Source of the DNA: a virus
DNA length: 30,334 nt
IMG/VR virus record: IMGVR_UViG_3300042519_000223
Location: 1 to 30,334 of that record
Direction: 5' to 3' (one strand)
Below, piece after piece: positions 7,843 through 16,058 of this stretch (positions are counted from its first letter, which is position 1; each line of letters starts with the position of its first letter). The position numbers and the translations under genes are program-made. Under the pieces are notes generated by a model. It was not told the origin of the DNA and made no database searches. It saw only the letters and a list, made by a program, of their open reading frames with translations.

Positions 7843-8921
7843 GATATAGCTCCATATCTATTTCCAGTAGCTCCCCACGAAACACTATTTCCATTAAGAG
7901 CTACGGCTTTTCCACCTGCTCCAAAAGGTGCAATATAAACAGCAGTTACATAAAGACCTACTGCATTATATCCTGAACCACCTGAAGCACCCCAACCACC
8001 TCCACCGCCACCAGTAACTCCTGCACTTGCACTTGCTGAAGAGCCAGCTTCTTGAGGTGCACCGCCATAAGTATCTGCTACTGCTTTTATTGTTGTACCA
8101 CCACCAGAACCACCTAAACCCGGGTTAGCTCCAGTTGCTCTGGCATTGACTTGTGTTGTTCTAGAAGAAGGGAAAATCCTACCACCTCCTCCAGACCCGT
8201 GGTCAGTATAAGATCCAACAGCAAAACTTCCATTAGCACCAGAAGCTCCTAAACCACCACCAGCACCGCCAGCTGTATATGGAGCACCAGTATTCAACGA
8301 ATTGTAATTCGTACCACCTGTACCACCACCAGCACCACCTGCTCCTCCTAGCGAATTAGATCCGTATTGACCAGTTTGACCTTCGCCTCCGCCGCCACCA
8401 CCGCCTCCAGCAATATAACTATTGTTAAAAATGGTACAAGAAACACCAAGAGAAATACCAGCTCCTCCATTTTGTCCGCTAGATATGCTGTTATAAGCTG
8501 ACCCAGTAGCAGAAGCACCATTTCCACCTTGACCCATAATATAACCATTATTGACTAAGGTTACACCATTAGGAAATGATCCATTAATAGTTAAAGCAGC
8601 TACGTTAATATCGGTAGAATAAATATAAATACCACTAGCAATAGTTGCAGTAACAGGTGACGATTGATTCCACCCAGCATTTACTGCAAGAGTTCTTAGG
8701 TTAGCTTGATTTTGATGAGCTGAAATAGTAAAGTTAAAAGCAGGACTTGCTAATTGTTTACCATAGAAATCACTGAAGCTAATAGCTCCAGTAGGAAATG
8801 TACCTGAACCACCAGCAGCTGTGTACCAAGTAGTTCCACGATAAGAATTTAAGTCGTTTCCTCTACCGAACTCAGCATTAATCTGAGCCATTGTTAGAGA
8901 ACCTGATGATGGTAATGGCAT
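7839..8921 (-). CDS. glycine-rich tail adhesin / receptor-binding protein
   Basis: 360 aa. The N-terminal 55 residues (MPLPSSGSLTMAQINAEFGR, ending SFSDFYGK) are a domain often seen at the start of phage tail-tip proteins. Residues about 60-130 look like beta strands (NVAALTINGSFPNGVTLVNN). The remainder is dominated by Gly with blocks such as GGGGGGGGEGQTG, GGAGGAGGGTGG and GGGGGWGASGG, the pattern of polyglycine-sandwich adhesins that vary at loop tips to set host range. The ATG shares one base with the TAA of the 849-aa fibre, so the fibre and adhesin are made together. Confidence 0.76.
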   Translation of the reverse strand: MPLPSSGSLTMAQINAEFGRGNDLNSYRGTTWYTAAGGSGTFPTGAISFSDFYGKQLASPAFNFTISAHQNQANLRTLAVNAGWNQSSPVTATIASGIYIYSTDINVAALTINGSFPNGVTLVNNGYIMGQGGNGASATGSAYNSISSGQNGGAGISLGVSCTIFNNSYIAGGGGGGGGEGQTGQYGSNSLGGAGGAGGGTGGTNYNSLNTGAPYTAGGAGGGLGASGANGSFAVGSYTDHGSGGGGRIFPSSRTTQVNARATGANPGLGGSGGGTTIKAVADTYGGAPQEAGSSASASAGVTGGGGGGWGASGGSGYNAVGLYVTAVYIAPFGAGGKAVALNGNSVSWGATGNRYGAIS

Positions 8922-11470
8922 TACTTAGCCTTTAACAGTTCGATTTCTTTTCTCAATTCTACTACTTGCTTTGCTAATTCAATAGCAGCTACAAGAGCAG
9001 CGTTACCGTATGCTAATGATAAGTGTTCACCATCTAATACAGACTCAGGAAGAATCTTTTGCATATCCTGAGCAGAAGCACCTACCTGTCTTTCACCTAA
9101 ATCAATACGAGTATATGTACCGTATTTAACTTTAGCTAAGTCTTCTAAGAATGTAGGAGATAAATCAGCCCAGTCTTTCTTTAAGCGTTCATCAGAGTAA
9201 GCTGTTATGTTGCCAGAAGCTGTTATACTTCCAGAGCATTTGATATTACCGCTTCCGTGATTTGTTCCACCAGCAGCAATACCAACAAGTAAAGAACCAT
9301 TCATAATTTGGTAATGCCAAGTAGCACTATCACCTAAATTCCAATATGGTCCATAACTTTCACTAAGTCTTGCACCTATTGAATTTGCTGTAGTTGCTCC
9401 GCTGCCTGCAAGTGCTAAAACACCAGTAAAGTTTAAACCTGTTTGATAAGCATTTGTTATTAATGTTGTAGCTGTTGTTGCAGTCGTAGCAGTAGCAGCA
9501 TTACCAGTAGTATTCTGATTCCATGTAGGAACAGTACCCGATAAGTTAGCGTATGTGTAGCCTGTACAGTTAGTTAACGTACCGCTAGAAGGAGTACCTA
9601 AAGCACCGCCAGTAGAATACTTACCGTTAAATGTATTCCAGTCAGTAGAAGTTAAATAGCCATTAACTGATGTAGATGCAGCAGCCATGCTAATAACACC
9701 AGTAGATGATGAGTATGAGACTGGAGCAGTAGCTGAGATAGCAGCTCTTGCGTTTGTATCAGTATACCCTGCTGGTACGTTCTGCCAAGAAGTTGAAGTA
9801 CCGTTTGTTGATAAGTATTTACCTGAGTTACTTGTTTGAACAGGAAGTACTTTAGTCTCAGCAAGACTTGTTATCCAAGCTGGATCTGCATAAGAACCAC
9901 TAGAGTAAACACCGTTAGTAACTGTACCTGCATTGCCTGATACGTTACCTGTTACGTTTCCTGTCACATTACCTACTAAAGCACCTCTAAAGTTTTCTGC
10001 TTGTATATCAGCTAAAGCAAAAGAAGCATGACTTGTATCGATAAACGCTGAAGCATCTGGCTCTAATGTATAGTTCTTATAAACTTTCCAATATCCATCA
10101 GTAGCATCTCTAAAGATACCTGCATGACGATATGTACCATCGTTATAGTTACCAGCAATACCTAAGTCTGGGTTTGATACAGCAGATCCATTGTTAAGAT
10201 AAATCATATTATCTTCAATAGCTAAGTCTGTAGTATTAAGAGTTACAGTTGTGCCTGAAACAGTTAAGTTTCCATCAATCTGTACACCGTTATTGAATGT
10301 AGATAACCCAGTGAATGTTGGTGTTGTAAACATTGTTGCTTTAGATTCATTTGTGACGTTACCTAAACCAATGTTTGTTCTTGCTGCTGCTGTATCCGAT
10401 AAATCTGATAAGTTATTAGAAGCAATTAACGCACCAGACAAGGATGCAAAAGCTGCTAACCAAGTTGATCCGTTATAAACTTTCATTAAACCAATACCTG
10501 TATTAAAATACAAAGCACCAGTAACTAAAGTATTCCCGTCATTATCTACTGTAGGATCTGATGTCTTTGCACCTAAGTAACGGTCATCAAAAGAATCATA
10601 AAGAGAAGCTGCACTAGCTGCTGAAGAAGCAGCGTTAGTTTCTGATGTAGCAGCATTGCTTGCACTTGTTGAAGAATTAGATGCTGCAGTAGAAGCATTA
10701 GATGCTGATGTAGCAGCTAATTGAGCATTGTATTTAGCAGAGTATTCACCACCTGCTACAGTACCTGAAGTTTTAGTAGCCCAGTCTTGAGCTAATTCAG
10801 CAGAAACAATAGAGTTAGTCTCTGCTGTCTGTGCATCAGTAGCACTAGACGCTGCATTAGTAGCTTGAGTAGTAGCTATACCTGCTTGTGTTGTAGCAGT
10901 TGAGGCACTGTTACTTGCATTTGTTGCACTTGTAGCAGCATTAGATGCGGAAGTGGCAGCTGCTGAAGCAGAAGATGATGCGTTGCTTGCTTGTGTACTC
11001 GCTGTTGAAGCTGAAGAAGCGGAAGCAGTAGCAGAATTACTTGCGTTAGTAGCTGATGTAGCAGCAGCAGAGGCAGAACTAGAAGCGTTGGTCTCACTAG
11101 TTGCAGCATTAGTAGCTGATGTATTAGCAGCACTAGCAGAGCTAGAGGCATTAGAAGCAGAAGTACTAGCAGCTGAAGCTGAACTAGCAGCGTTGAAAGC
11201 TTGAGTAATAGCAACATCTTTAGATGCAATTGCAATAGCGGATGCCGCTTCTGCATTAGTCTCAGCAGTCTCAGCGTTAGTCTCTGCTGTTTCTGCATTA
11301 GTCTCTGCAAGTTCAGCATTGGTTTCAGCTAACTCTGCAGCAGCTTGAGCAGCAAGAGCAGCGTTTTTAGCAGCAATTGCCTCATCTCTAGCTGTGACTG
11401 TTATAACTGCTTCTGAAGAAGAATCATTAACAGCATCACCAGCACCACCTGCTCCACGATATATAGCCAT
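8921..11470 (-). CDS. tail fibre with Ala/Ser/Asn repeats and C-terminal S74 chaperone
   Basis: 849 aa. The N-terminus MAIYRGAGGAGDAVNDSSSE probably attaches to the tail. Residues about 28-300 are low-complexity Ala/Ser/Thr/Asn repeats (TNAETAETNAETAETNAE; SASAAATSATNASNSA), expected to form a trimeric coiled shaft. A segment near 300 (YLGAKTSDPTVDNDGNTLVT) and later beta repeats (GNVTGNVTGNVSGNAGTV) lead to the receptor part. The last about 90 residues from S759 (SDERLKKDW) are a peptidase S74 intramolecular chaperone that folds the trimer and cuts itself off before that Ser; it ends in a coiled coil (VELRKEIELLKAK). Long fibres in this location set host recognition. Confidence 0.85.
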   Translation of the reverse strand: MAIYRGAGGAGDAVNDSSSEAVITVTARDEAIAAKNAALAAQAAAELAETNAELAETNAETAETNAETAETNAEAASAIAIASKDVAITQAFNAASSASAASTSASNASSSASAANTSATNAATSETNASSSASAAATSATNASNSATASASSASTASTQASNASSSASAAATSASNAATSATNASNSASTATTQAGIATTQATNAASSATDAQTAETNSIVSAELAQDWATKTSGTVAGGEYSAKYNAQLAATSASNASTAASNSSTSASNAATSETNAASSAASAASLYDSFDDRYLGAKTSDPTVDNDGNTLVTGALYFNTGIGLMKVYNGSTWLAAFASLSGALIASNNLSDLSDTAAARTNIGLGNVTNESKATMFTTPTFTGLSTFNNGVQIDGNLTVSGTTVTLNTTDLAIEDNMIYLNNGSAVSNPDLGIAGNYNDGTYRHAGIFRDATDGYWKVYKNYTLEPDASAFIDTSHASFALADIQAENFRGALVGNVTGNVTGNVSGNAGTVTNGVYSSGSYADPAWITSLAETKVLPVQTSNSGKYLSTNGTSTSWQNVPAGYTDTNARAAISATAPVSYSSSTGVISMAAASTSVNGYLTSTDWNTFNGKYSTGGALGTPSSGTLTNCTGYTYANLSGTVPTWNQNTTGNAATATTATTATTLITNAYQTGLNFTGVLALAGSGATTANSIGARLSESYGPYWNLGDSATWHYQIMNGSLLVGIAAGGTNHGSGNIKCSGSITASGNITAYSDERLKKDWADLSPTFLEDLAKVKYGTYTRIDLGERQVGASAQDMQKILPESVLDGEHLSLAYGNAALVAAIELAKQVVELRKEIELLKAK
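10600..11400 (-). repeat. degenerate coding repeats of the tail-fibre shaft
   Basis: Many short, imperfect in-frame repeats rich in GCA/GCT, TCA/TCT and AAT codons encode SAS, ATS and TNA units, plus a run of ETNAE units at the start. They form part of the 849-aa fibre and explain the apparent open frames on the opposite strand here. Confidence 0.8.
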
Positions 11471-11623
11471 TTAAACTTCCTCTGGTTGCTTTGTTTTCTT
11501 AGATGTTTTTACTTCTTGTTCTTTAACTTCTGTATATTCAGGATGCTTACGCATTGTGTCGATGTCATGTTGGGATACAAACTCAAATACATTCCCAGTA
11601 GCATTATCTTTGAACTTCGCCAT
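11471..11623 (-). CDS. small conserved protein between capsid and tail fibre (50 aa)
   Basis: 50 aa from ATG 11623 with a strong AAGGAG site; the stop is directly next to the tail-fibre ATG. It begins MAKFKDNATGNVFEFVSQHD, then IDTMRKHPEYTEV, and ends in a Lys/Glu-rich tail. The first 33 residues look like a small folded unit. The pattern is one I associate with small proteins near the capsid gene in T7-like environmental phages, but function is unknown. It is the first gene after the terminator hairpin at 11665-11690. Confidence 0.7.
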   Translation of the reverse strand: MAKFKDNATGNVFEFVSQHDIDTMRKHPEYTEVKEQEVKTSKKTKQPEEV

Positions 11624-11647
11624 TTGAAACTCCTTGTCTTTGTTAAA

Positions 11648-11661
11648 GACTCCGCAGAGCC
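11648..11661 (-). terminator. weak second hairpin after the capsid gene
   Basis: On the minus strand GGCTC TGCG GAGTC can form a 5-bp stem (one G-T pair) with a 4-base loop, followed by TTTAAC. The U-run is short, so it is at most an accessory to the stronger hairpin 10 bases before it. Confidence 0.35.
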
Positions 11662-11664
11662 CTT

Positions 11665-11690
11665 AAGAAAGACCCCTCCGAAGAGGGATC
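11665..11690 (-). terminator. intrinsic terminator with UUCG tetraloop after capsid gene
   Basis: On the minus strand, 17 bases after the capsid stop, GATCCCTC TTCG GAGGGGTC forms an 8-bp stem (one G-T pair) closed by a UUCG loop and followed by TTTCTT. UUCG loops make very stable hairpins. The interrupted U-run suggests partial read-through, which would lower transcription of the fibre block relative to capsid. T7 has its main terminator in the same place, after gene 10. Confidence 0.8.
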
Positions 11691-11707
11691 AATCAGACTA
11701 CAACAAC

Positions 11708-12613
11708 TTAAGCTGGAACAGCCAAAGCTACTGCAGAACCGTCACGCAACTCTTTAACACCGAACAATGTATCGGCAGTGAACAAATCACCAAGATATTC
11801 TTGTTTGTATTGAGTTTGAGTACGTACGCCCATTTGCTCAACTAGAACTGCGAAGTCCTTGTGACCTAACAAGCAGATACGATCACCGTCAGTTGCAGCG
11901 TCAGCGTTGCTAGAAACGAATACTGGTACACCGTAAACGTTACCAACTTCACCTGAACGAATTGTGTTGCTTGAACCGGCTTCACCTACAAAAGCTTGCT
12001 CAGTGAAACGCTGAATACCCATCAATGTGTTACGTGTTGATGGAGGAACGATCAAGAAACGACCGTCCATTGGTACATCGCTGTCATCCAAACGCTGAAT
12101 AGAGCGACGGATAGCTGCGTCAGTCAATGCACCAGCAGTACCTGTGTAAGCAGTTGTACCGTCAGCACCTGAGTAAGCACCAGTGTAAGCAGCTGTACCG
12201 TCACCGCCGTTAACACCACGACCCAATTCAAGGATCAATGAGTCAACTTTACGAGCCAAAGCGTAACCAGCGTCGTCTGTGTAGAACTGACGCATAGAAG
12301 CCAAAGCTTGAGCAGCTACGATATCTTCGATCATGATTGAGAATTCCCAATGTTGATCGATGTTAACGATAACTTCAGTTGCTGTGTCTGTGTTTAATAC
12401 AACTTGTGTGTTAGCTGCCTTAGCGTTAGCTGAGCCACGACCCGGTTTAGGAATGTGAACTGCGTCACCTTTCTTACCCTTGAAGCTCATCTTTTTGATA
12501 AGGTTTGCTGCTACTAGTTGTTTCTTGTATGTTGCTACAACTTCGTCGCTCCAGACTTCTGGTACGAACTTAGCTGCAGTTGTTACTGTTTGATGTCCTG
12601 ATCCTAATGCCAT
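11708..12613 (-). CDS. major capsid protein
   Basis: 301 aa, starting MALGSGHQTVTTAAKFVPEV with a strong AGGAG site. Family signs are FVPEVWSDEVVATYKKQLVA at the N-terminus, GKKGDAVHIPKPGRG, then IDQHWEFSIMIEDIVAAQAL and RRSIQRLDDSDVPMDGRFLI followed by VPPSTRNTLMG, as in HK97-fold capsid proteins of T7-like phages. A small tandem-like segment AYTGAYSGADGTTAYTGTAG near the middle is probably a surface loop. The codon choice is visibly cleaner (fewer rare codons) than neighbours, as expected for the most abundant protein. Position directly after scaffold and before a terminator supports the call. Confidence 0.9.
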   Translation of the reverse strand: MALGSGHQTVTTAAKFVPEVWSDEVVATYKKQLVAANLIKKMSFKGKKGDAVHIPKPGRGSANAKAANTQVVLNTDTATEVIVNIDQHWEFSIMIEDIVAAQALASMRQFYTDDAGYALARKVDSLILELGRGVNGGDGTAAYTGAYSGADGTTAYTGTAGALTDAAIRRSIQRLDDSDVPMDGRFLIVPPSTRNTLMGIQRFTEQAFVGEAGSSNTIRSGEVGNVYGVPVFVSSNADAATDGDRICLLGHKDFAVLVEQMGVRTQTQYKQEYLGDLFTADTLFGVKELRDGSAVALAVPA

Positions 12614-12632
12614 TTTTAAATCTCCTAGTTAA

Positions 12633-13454
12633 TTAATTTGGTCTACCTTTGATGCGACCTTCTTGGTACGCTTGTAAGAACTCATCGGCTCTTGCATTGT
12701 ACTGTTCACGGTCATACATCATTAGCTTCATAATATCTGCATATCTGTAAGTTGGCTTTGATGATTCTCCAGTACCGCCAGTTTGTACACCAGCTGCTTT
12801 AATAGCTTGTTTGCGTTGCTGCTCTCCAACTTGTTTAACACCTTCATCAGCTGACTGGATAGTCTGCTCTTTAATTCCTCGTAAGGATTTATAAGTGTCT
12901 AACAATTCTAAAGCTGCGTCAGCATCATAGTTATTAGCTGCATCATACAATTGCTTACGTACCTTTGAACCTTGAATCCATTCATTGAACTCATTGCTCT
13001 TTGCTACGTCAACAAAATCAGGGTGTTTCTTCTCAATCACTGCTAGTGCTTCTAGTTGCTTTTGGCGAGCTAGTTGCTCTTGCATCTGTTTGAGAACTGG
13101 GTTGTTCTCCACTGCCTGATTCACTGCTTGTTTTGGATCGTCAAAAAAATCAATCTCTTGAGCCACAGGCTGTTCTGTATCTTTAGGTTTTACCCTTGCT
13201 TCGAGTTGTTGCTTAATCAATTCATCAGCTAACTTCCTAACTTCACCAACTTCTTGGGCTTGTCTACCAATGAGCTTTTCAGCTTCTTGATGCATCTTAA
13301 CAATTTCCTCTAGGGATTTGCCTTGATACTTACTTGGTATTACAACCTCTTCTTGTAGGTCTTGAGAGTTATCCTCTTGAGGAGTCTCATTGACACTAGT
13401 TGTGTCGTCTTGGTTAAATGATTCTTCGTCTTGCAGTTCGATTAGTTCAGCCAT
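12633..13454 (-). CDS. capsid assembly scaffolding protein
   Basis: 273 aa, highly charged. The N-terminus is acidic (MAELIELQDEESFNQDDTTS) and the middle is helical and rich in Glu, Gln and Lys (QAQEVGEVRKLADELIKQQL). The C-terminus, YRYADIMKLMMYDREQYNAR and ADEFLQAYQEGRIKGRP, is basic and typical for the capsid-binding end of T7 gp9-like scaffolds. It drives procapsid assembly and leaves before DNA packaging. It lies directly upstream of the capsid gene with a clean AGGAG site. Confidence 0.83.
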   Translation of the reverse strand: MAELIELQDEESFNQDDTTSVNETPQEDNSQDLQEEVVIPSKYQGKSLEEIVKMHQEAEKLIGRQAQEVGEVRKLADELIKQQLEARVKPKDTEQPVAQEIDFFDDPKQAVNQAVENNPVLKQMQEQLARQKQLEALAVIEKKHPDFVDVAKSNEFNEWIQGSKVRKQLYDAANNYDADAALELLDTYKSLRGIKEQTIQSADEGVKQVGEQQRKQAIKAAGVQTGGTGESSKPTYRYADIMKLMMYDREQYNARADEFLQAYQEGRIKGRPN

Positions 13455-13517
13455 TTGTATCTCCTGTCGCTATGCGATTCTAGGATTCTTAAAAATAACT
13501 CGGTGTCAAGAGCACAC

Positions 13518-13751
13518 TTATGAGTTACGCTTCTTCTCTTGAGCCAGCTTCTCAGCACGAACACGATTCCACCGGTCATAACTCGATGGGTGATCCCCTG
13601 AAAAGGGTTCAAGATAAATGCCACAACCTGTAATTACCTTACTAGCTGTGTCACCACATTCACTACACTCAACAACGGTTACCGTTTCATCCACGAATCG
13701 TTCAGTGTTGTGCTTGTCCTTGCATTGAAAGTCAAACAATCGTCTAGCCAT
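13518..13751 (-). CDS. small zinc-ribbon protein, FmdB-like
   Basis: The preferred start is ATG 13751 (AAGGAG-type site, MARRLFDFQCKDKHNTERFV), giving 77 aa. C10 in DFQCKDKH and the pair ECSECGD (CxxC) match the start of FmdB-type zinc ribbons. The C-terminus (YDRWNRVRAEKLAQEKKRNS) is basic. Such small proteins are common between portal and scaffold genes in this phage group; their function is unknown and could be regulatory. It overlaps the 81-aa gene by 8 bases. Confidence 0.7.
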   Translation of the reverse strand: MARRLFDFQCKDKHNTERFVDETVTVVECSECGDTASKVITGCGIYLEPFSGDHPSSYDRWNRVRAEKLAQEKKRNS

Positions 13752-13989
13752 TATCAGCCTCTCCTTGAAGCTGGTCGTAGACTTCTCTGCTTGCACTTTC
13801 TAGGTTAAGTAACCAATTAATAATTGATAACTCACCCTTCTTAAAATGTAACTGCTCTAAAGTATTAGCACCTTTGATGCTTTCTACTTCAGGCTTCATT
13901 AGCTGAACATCTTCTATGAGTTGTTTCCAGCCTTGTGAAGAACACATTGAAAATCGTTCTTCGTAGTAATCTTGTAGTTCTCTATTCAT
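13744..13989 (-). CDS. conserved head-module protein of unknown function (81 aa)
   Basis: 81 aa, beginning MNRELQDYYEERFSMCSSQG and containing GWKQLIEDVQLM and TLEQLHFKKGELSIINWLLN. It appears fully helical. The pattern RELQDYYxERFxMxxxxGWxxLIED is one I recall from proteins next to portal/scaffold genes in T7-like environmental phages. It is the first gene after the promoter at 14037-14065, with an AAGGAA site. A head-assembly role is inferred from place only. Confidence 0.68.
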   Translation of the reverse strand: MNRELQDYYEERFSMCSSQGWKQLIEDVQLMKPEVESIKGANTLEQLHFKKGELSIINWLLNLESASREVYDQLQGEADNG

Positions 13990-14036
13990 TAACTTTTTCC
14001 TTGACTTTGGAGTTAATATGTGTTATACGTGTAACT

Positions 14037-14065
14037 ATTATAACATACTTTTCCCCAAAAGTCAA
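14037..14065 (-). promoter_or_regulatory. late promoter, sigma70-type with extended -10 (head module)
   Basis: Minus-strand -35 TTGACT (14060-14065), 17-bp spacer ending AAAGTATGT, -10 TATAAT (14037-14042) with TG one base upstream. It lies in the 84-bp gap after portal and drives the small genes, scaffold and capsid. The 14 bases ACAAAGTACTTGAC at its -35 end are identical to those at the 17879-17907 promoter. Confidence 0.85.
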
Positions 14066-14073
14066 GTACTTTG

Positions 14074-16047
14074 TTACATATTTACAACTTTATTTTTATT
14101 TTGTAACTCTGCGATTCTTTCATTAGAAGCAATATCTTCTACCTTAATCACACGATCCATTAGCTTCATACGCTTCTCAAACTCATCAGCCATTGGATCA
14201 GAAGTATTCTTAGAAGCTGCAGCTAGTAACTTAGCTTGGGCTTCAGCAGGGATGTACTGAGTTTGTACACCAATCTTCTGAGTTTCAGCCATAGCTTTAG
14301 CAGCTTCTGCCTGAGCTTTCTGAACCATTGCTTCCTTAGCTGCCATATCAAGCATCTGAGATTGTTGAGCTTGTGGATCTGGCTGAGACATTGCTTGAAG
14401 TTGAGCAATAATCTCTTCACGATTTGATAAGCTTGAAGACTTGATGATACCTTGCAACAATACTGGAGTAATTGGGCTGTTGCCTAGAGTCTGCATCAAG
14501 CCAACCATCTGTTGTTGTTCGTATTCACGTGCGACCATACCCATAGAAGACACAGGTAAGAAGATAAAGTCTTGAACTGGGTATCTCTCAGGATCAAATT
14601 GCATGAATCTCCAAGCAGCTTTCTGAATAAATGGAATCAAGAAGTCTTCTTGGAAGTTAATCAAGGTACGCTTGTTTTTCTTCATCAATCCAGACAAAGC
14701 CATAGACAAACCTGCACCAGAAGCTTCACCACCAGCTACCTGTGAAGGCATAGATGCTGAGTCCATAGTACCTGTAGCTTGTAAAAGCATAGACTGGAAT
14801 GTTTGAGCTGTCTGCATGTTAGCAGGATCAGTGTTACCAAACTTAAACGGCATCATAATCTCGTTAGGATTACCGTTAACTAGTAGGTTCTTACCTGCTT
14901 TAACTTCGTACTTCGCACCACGTGGTAGGCGAGTAGCGTCCATAGCCATCATTGGTGCAGTAGTTAGGGCTAAGCTGTCTAAGTGAGCACGAATCTGTGC
15001 GTCAACAGCCTTCTGCATGTTGTAGCCCTTCTCAGCTGTACCACGTCCCCAGAAACGACCGGGCATAGAGTCAGCTTGGTAGGCTACAATAGGACGATCT
15101 TTCATCATGTAAGGGTTAGCTTCAGCTTTAAGTAGGTGTGCATCGTCTGCAATCACTACAATAGCTTCAACTAAGTCAGCATAGTCATCCATTGCTGAGT
15201 CTTCAGGGAATAAATCTACTACTTCACCTTCTTCATTCTCTAATTGCTCTAGGTATTCACGTGGAACTAGACCGTAGTAGCGAATAACACGTAGCTTACC
15301 GTCTTGATAGTTTACATCTTCTTGTGTTCTTTCAAGATCTGTGGTAGAATAGCTAGGTTGTATGTCACATTTACGGTAGATTCCGTCTTCCATGCCCTTA
15401 ACAATCGTATGGAACGACATATATTCTTCTACTGCAACACCTAAAGCGTCGTCAACTGTACGTGCGTTAGGCTCAATAAGGAAGTTACGTGGGTGAATAG
15501 GGTTTAGTTCAACTAAGAACTGCTGCTTTTCTGTAACTCCGATAGCTGCTACGTTAGCACCGGGGATTGGTTGTGTAGCTGGAGCTAATACAGTCGTATC
15601 TTTGATAGTGATTTCACCAATACCTGTACCGAATAACTCACCAAGTAGGATGATATTATCTAATGATTTCTTAATCTTGCTACGCTTGAAGTCTTCGTGC
15701 ATTTGTTGCTTGGTTAGTTCTACATCTGCTGGGTTGATATCTTGTTTGTCGTCAACAATATCAAAAAACTCACCACGTCCGAACACTGCTTCACTGATCT
15801 CAGCTTGTTTAGCTTCAATAGCTTGTTGCAATGCAGGAGTAACAATACGTGATCTTTCTGATTCACGCATCTTATCTTCAGCAGCCCAGATACCACGGAA
15901 CAATCTTTCGTATTCGTCCCAATCGTCTAGGTAGTTTACATCACGATGATCTCGCCACTTATCACAGTGACCAACAACAAAGCTAACAATCTCTTTATCA
16001 GATTCTGTAACTTCGTATTCTTTATTATCTTCGTAGTTTTCTGCCAT
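14074..16047 (-). CDS. portal protein (head-tail connector)
   Basis: 657 aa, longer than T7 gp8 (536 aa), within the range of podovirus portals. The N-terminus is acidic. The body contains SRIVTPALQQAIEAKQAEIS and AVFGRGEFFDIVDD, typical of this portal family, then PYMMKDRPIVAYQADSMPGR with FWGRGTAEKGYNMQKAVDAQ, the conserved wing/stem segment. The C-terminal about 130 residues are Gln/Ala/Met-rich helix (QAQQSQMLDMAAKEAMVQKA), like portal barrel regions. The dodecameric ring is the DNA gateway at the capsid vertex and the docking site for terminase and gp11. It follows large terminase by 11 bases with a GAGGAAG site. Confidence 0.88.
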   Translation of the reverse strand: MAENYEDNKEYEVTESDKEIVSFVVGHCDKWRDHRDVNYLDDWDEYERLFRGIWAAEDKMRESERSRIVTPALQQAIEAKQAEISEAVFGRGEFFDIVDDKQDINPADVELTKQQMHEDFKRSKIKKSLDNIILLGELFGTGIGEITIKDTTVLAPATQPIPGANVAAIGVTEKQQFLVELNPIHPRNFLIEPNARTVDDALGVAVEEYMSFHTIVKGMEDGIYRKCDIQPSYSTTDLERTQEDVNYQDGKLRVIRYYGLVPREYLEQLENEEGEVVDLFPEDSAMDDYADLVEAIVVIADDAHLLKAEANPYMMKDRPIVAYQADSMPGRFWGRGTAEKGYNMQKAVDAQIRAHLDSLALTTAPMMAMDATRLPRGAKYEVKAGKNLLVNGNPNEIMMPFKFGNTDPANMQTAQTFQSMLLQATGTMDSASMPSQVAGGEASGAGLSMALSGLMKKNKRTLINFQEDFLIPFIQKAAWRFMQFDPERYPVQDFIFLPVSSMGMVAREYEQQQMVGLMQTLGNSPITPVLLQGIIKSSSLSNREEIIAQLQAMSQPDPQAQQSQMLDMAAKEAMVQKAQAEAAKAMAETQKIGVQTQYIPAEAQAKLLAAASKNTSDPMADEFEKRMKLMDRVIKVEDIASNERIAELQNKNKVVNM

Positions 16048-16058
16048 GTCTTCCTCGT

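Noticed and set aside
10953-11204. 83-codon plus-strand open frame rich in Ala, Glu and Leu (coiled-coil look)
   Set aside because: It is the mirror of the low-complexity fibre repeats; GCA/TCT-rich repeats leave the opposite strand open. No ribosome site.
10876-11319. 147-codon minus-strand open frame rich in Leu and Gln in another frame of the fibre gene
   Set aside because: Shadow of the Ala/Ser/Asn repeat; composition is purely frame-shifted repeat code.
11486-11845. 119-codon plus-strand frame across the terminator and capsid end
   Set aside because: Runs antisense through the 50-aa gene, terminator and capsid gene; no supporting signal.
14074-14110. GTTACA...TGTAAC inverted repeat at the portal stop as a terminator
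   Set aside because: The loop is over 20 bases, the stem AT-rich, and no U-run follows; it mostly lies in coding DNA.
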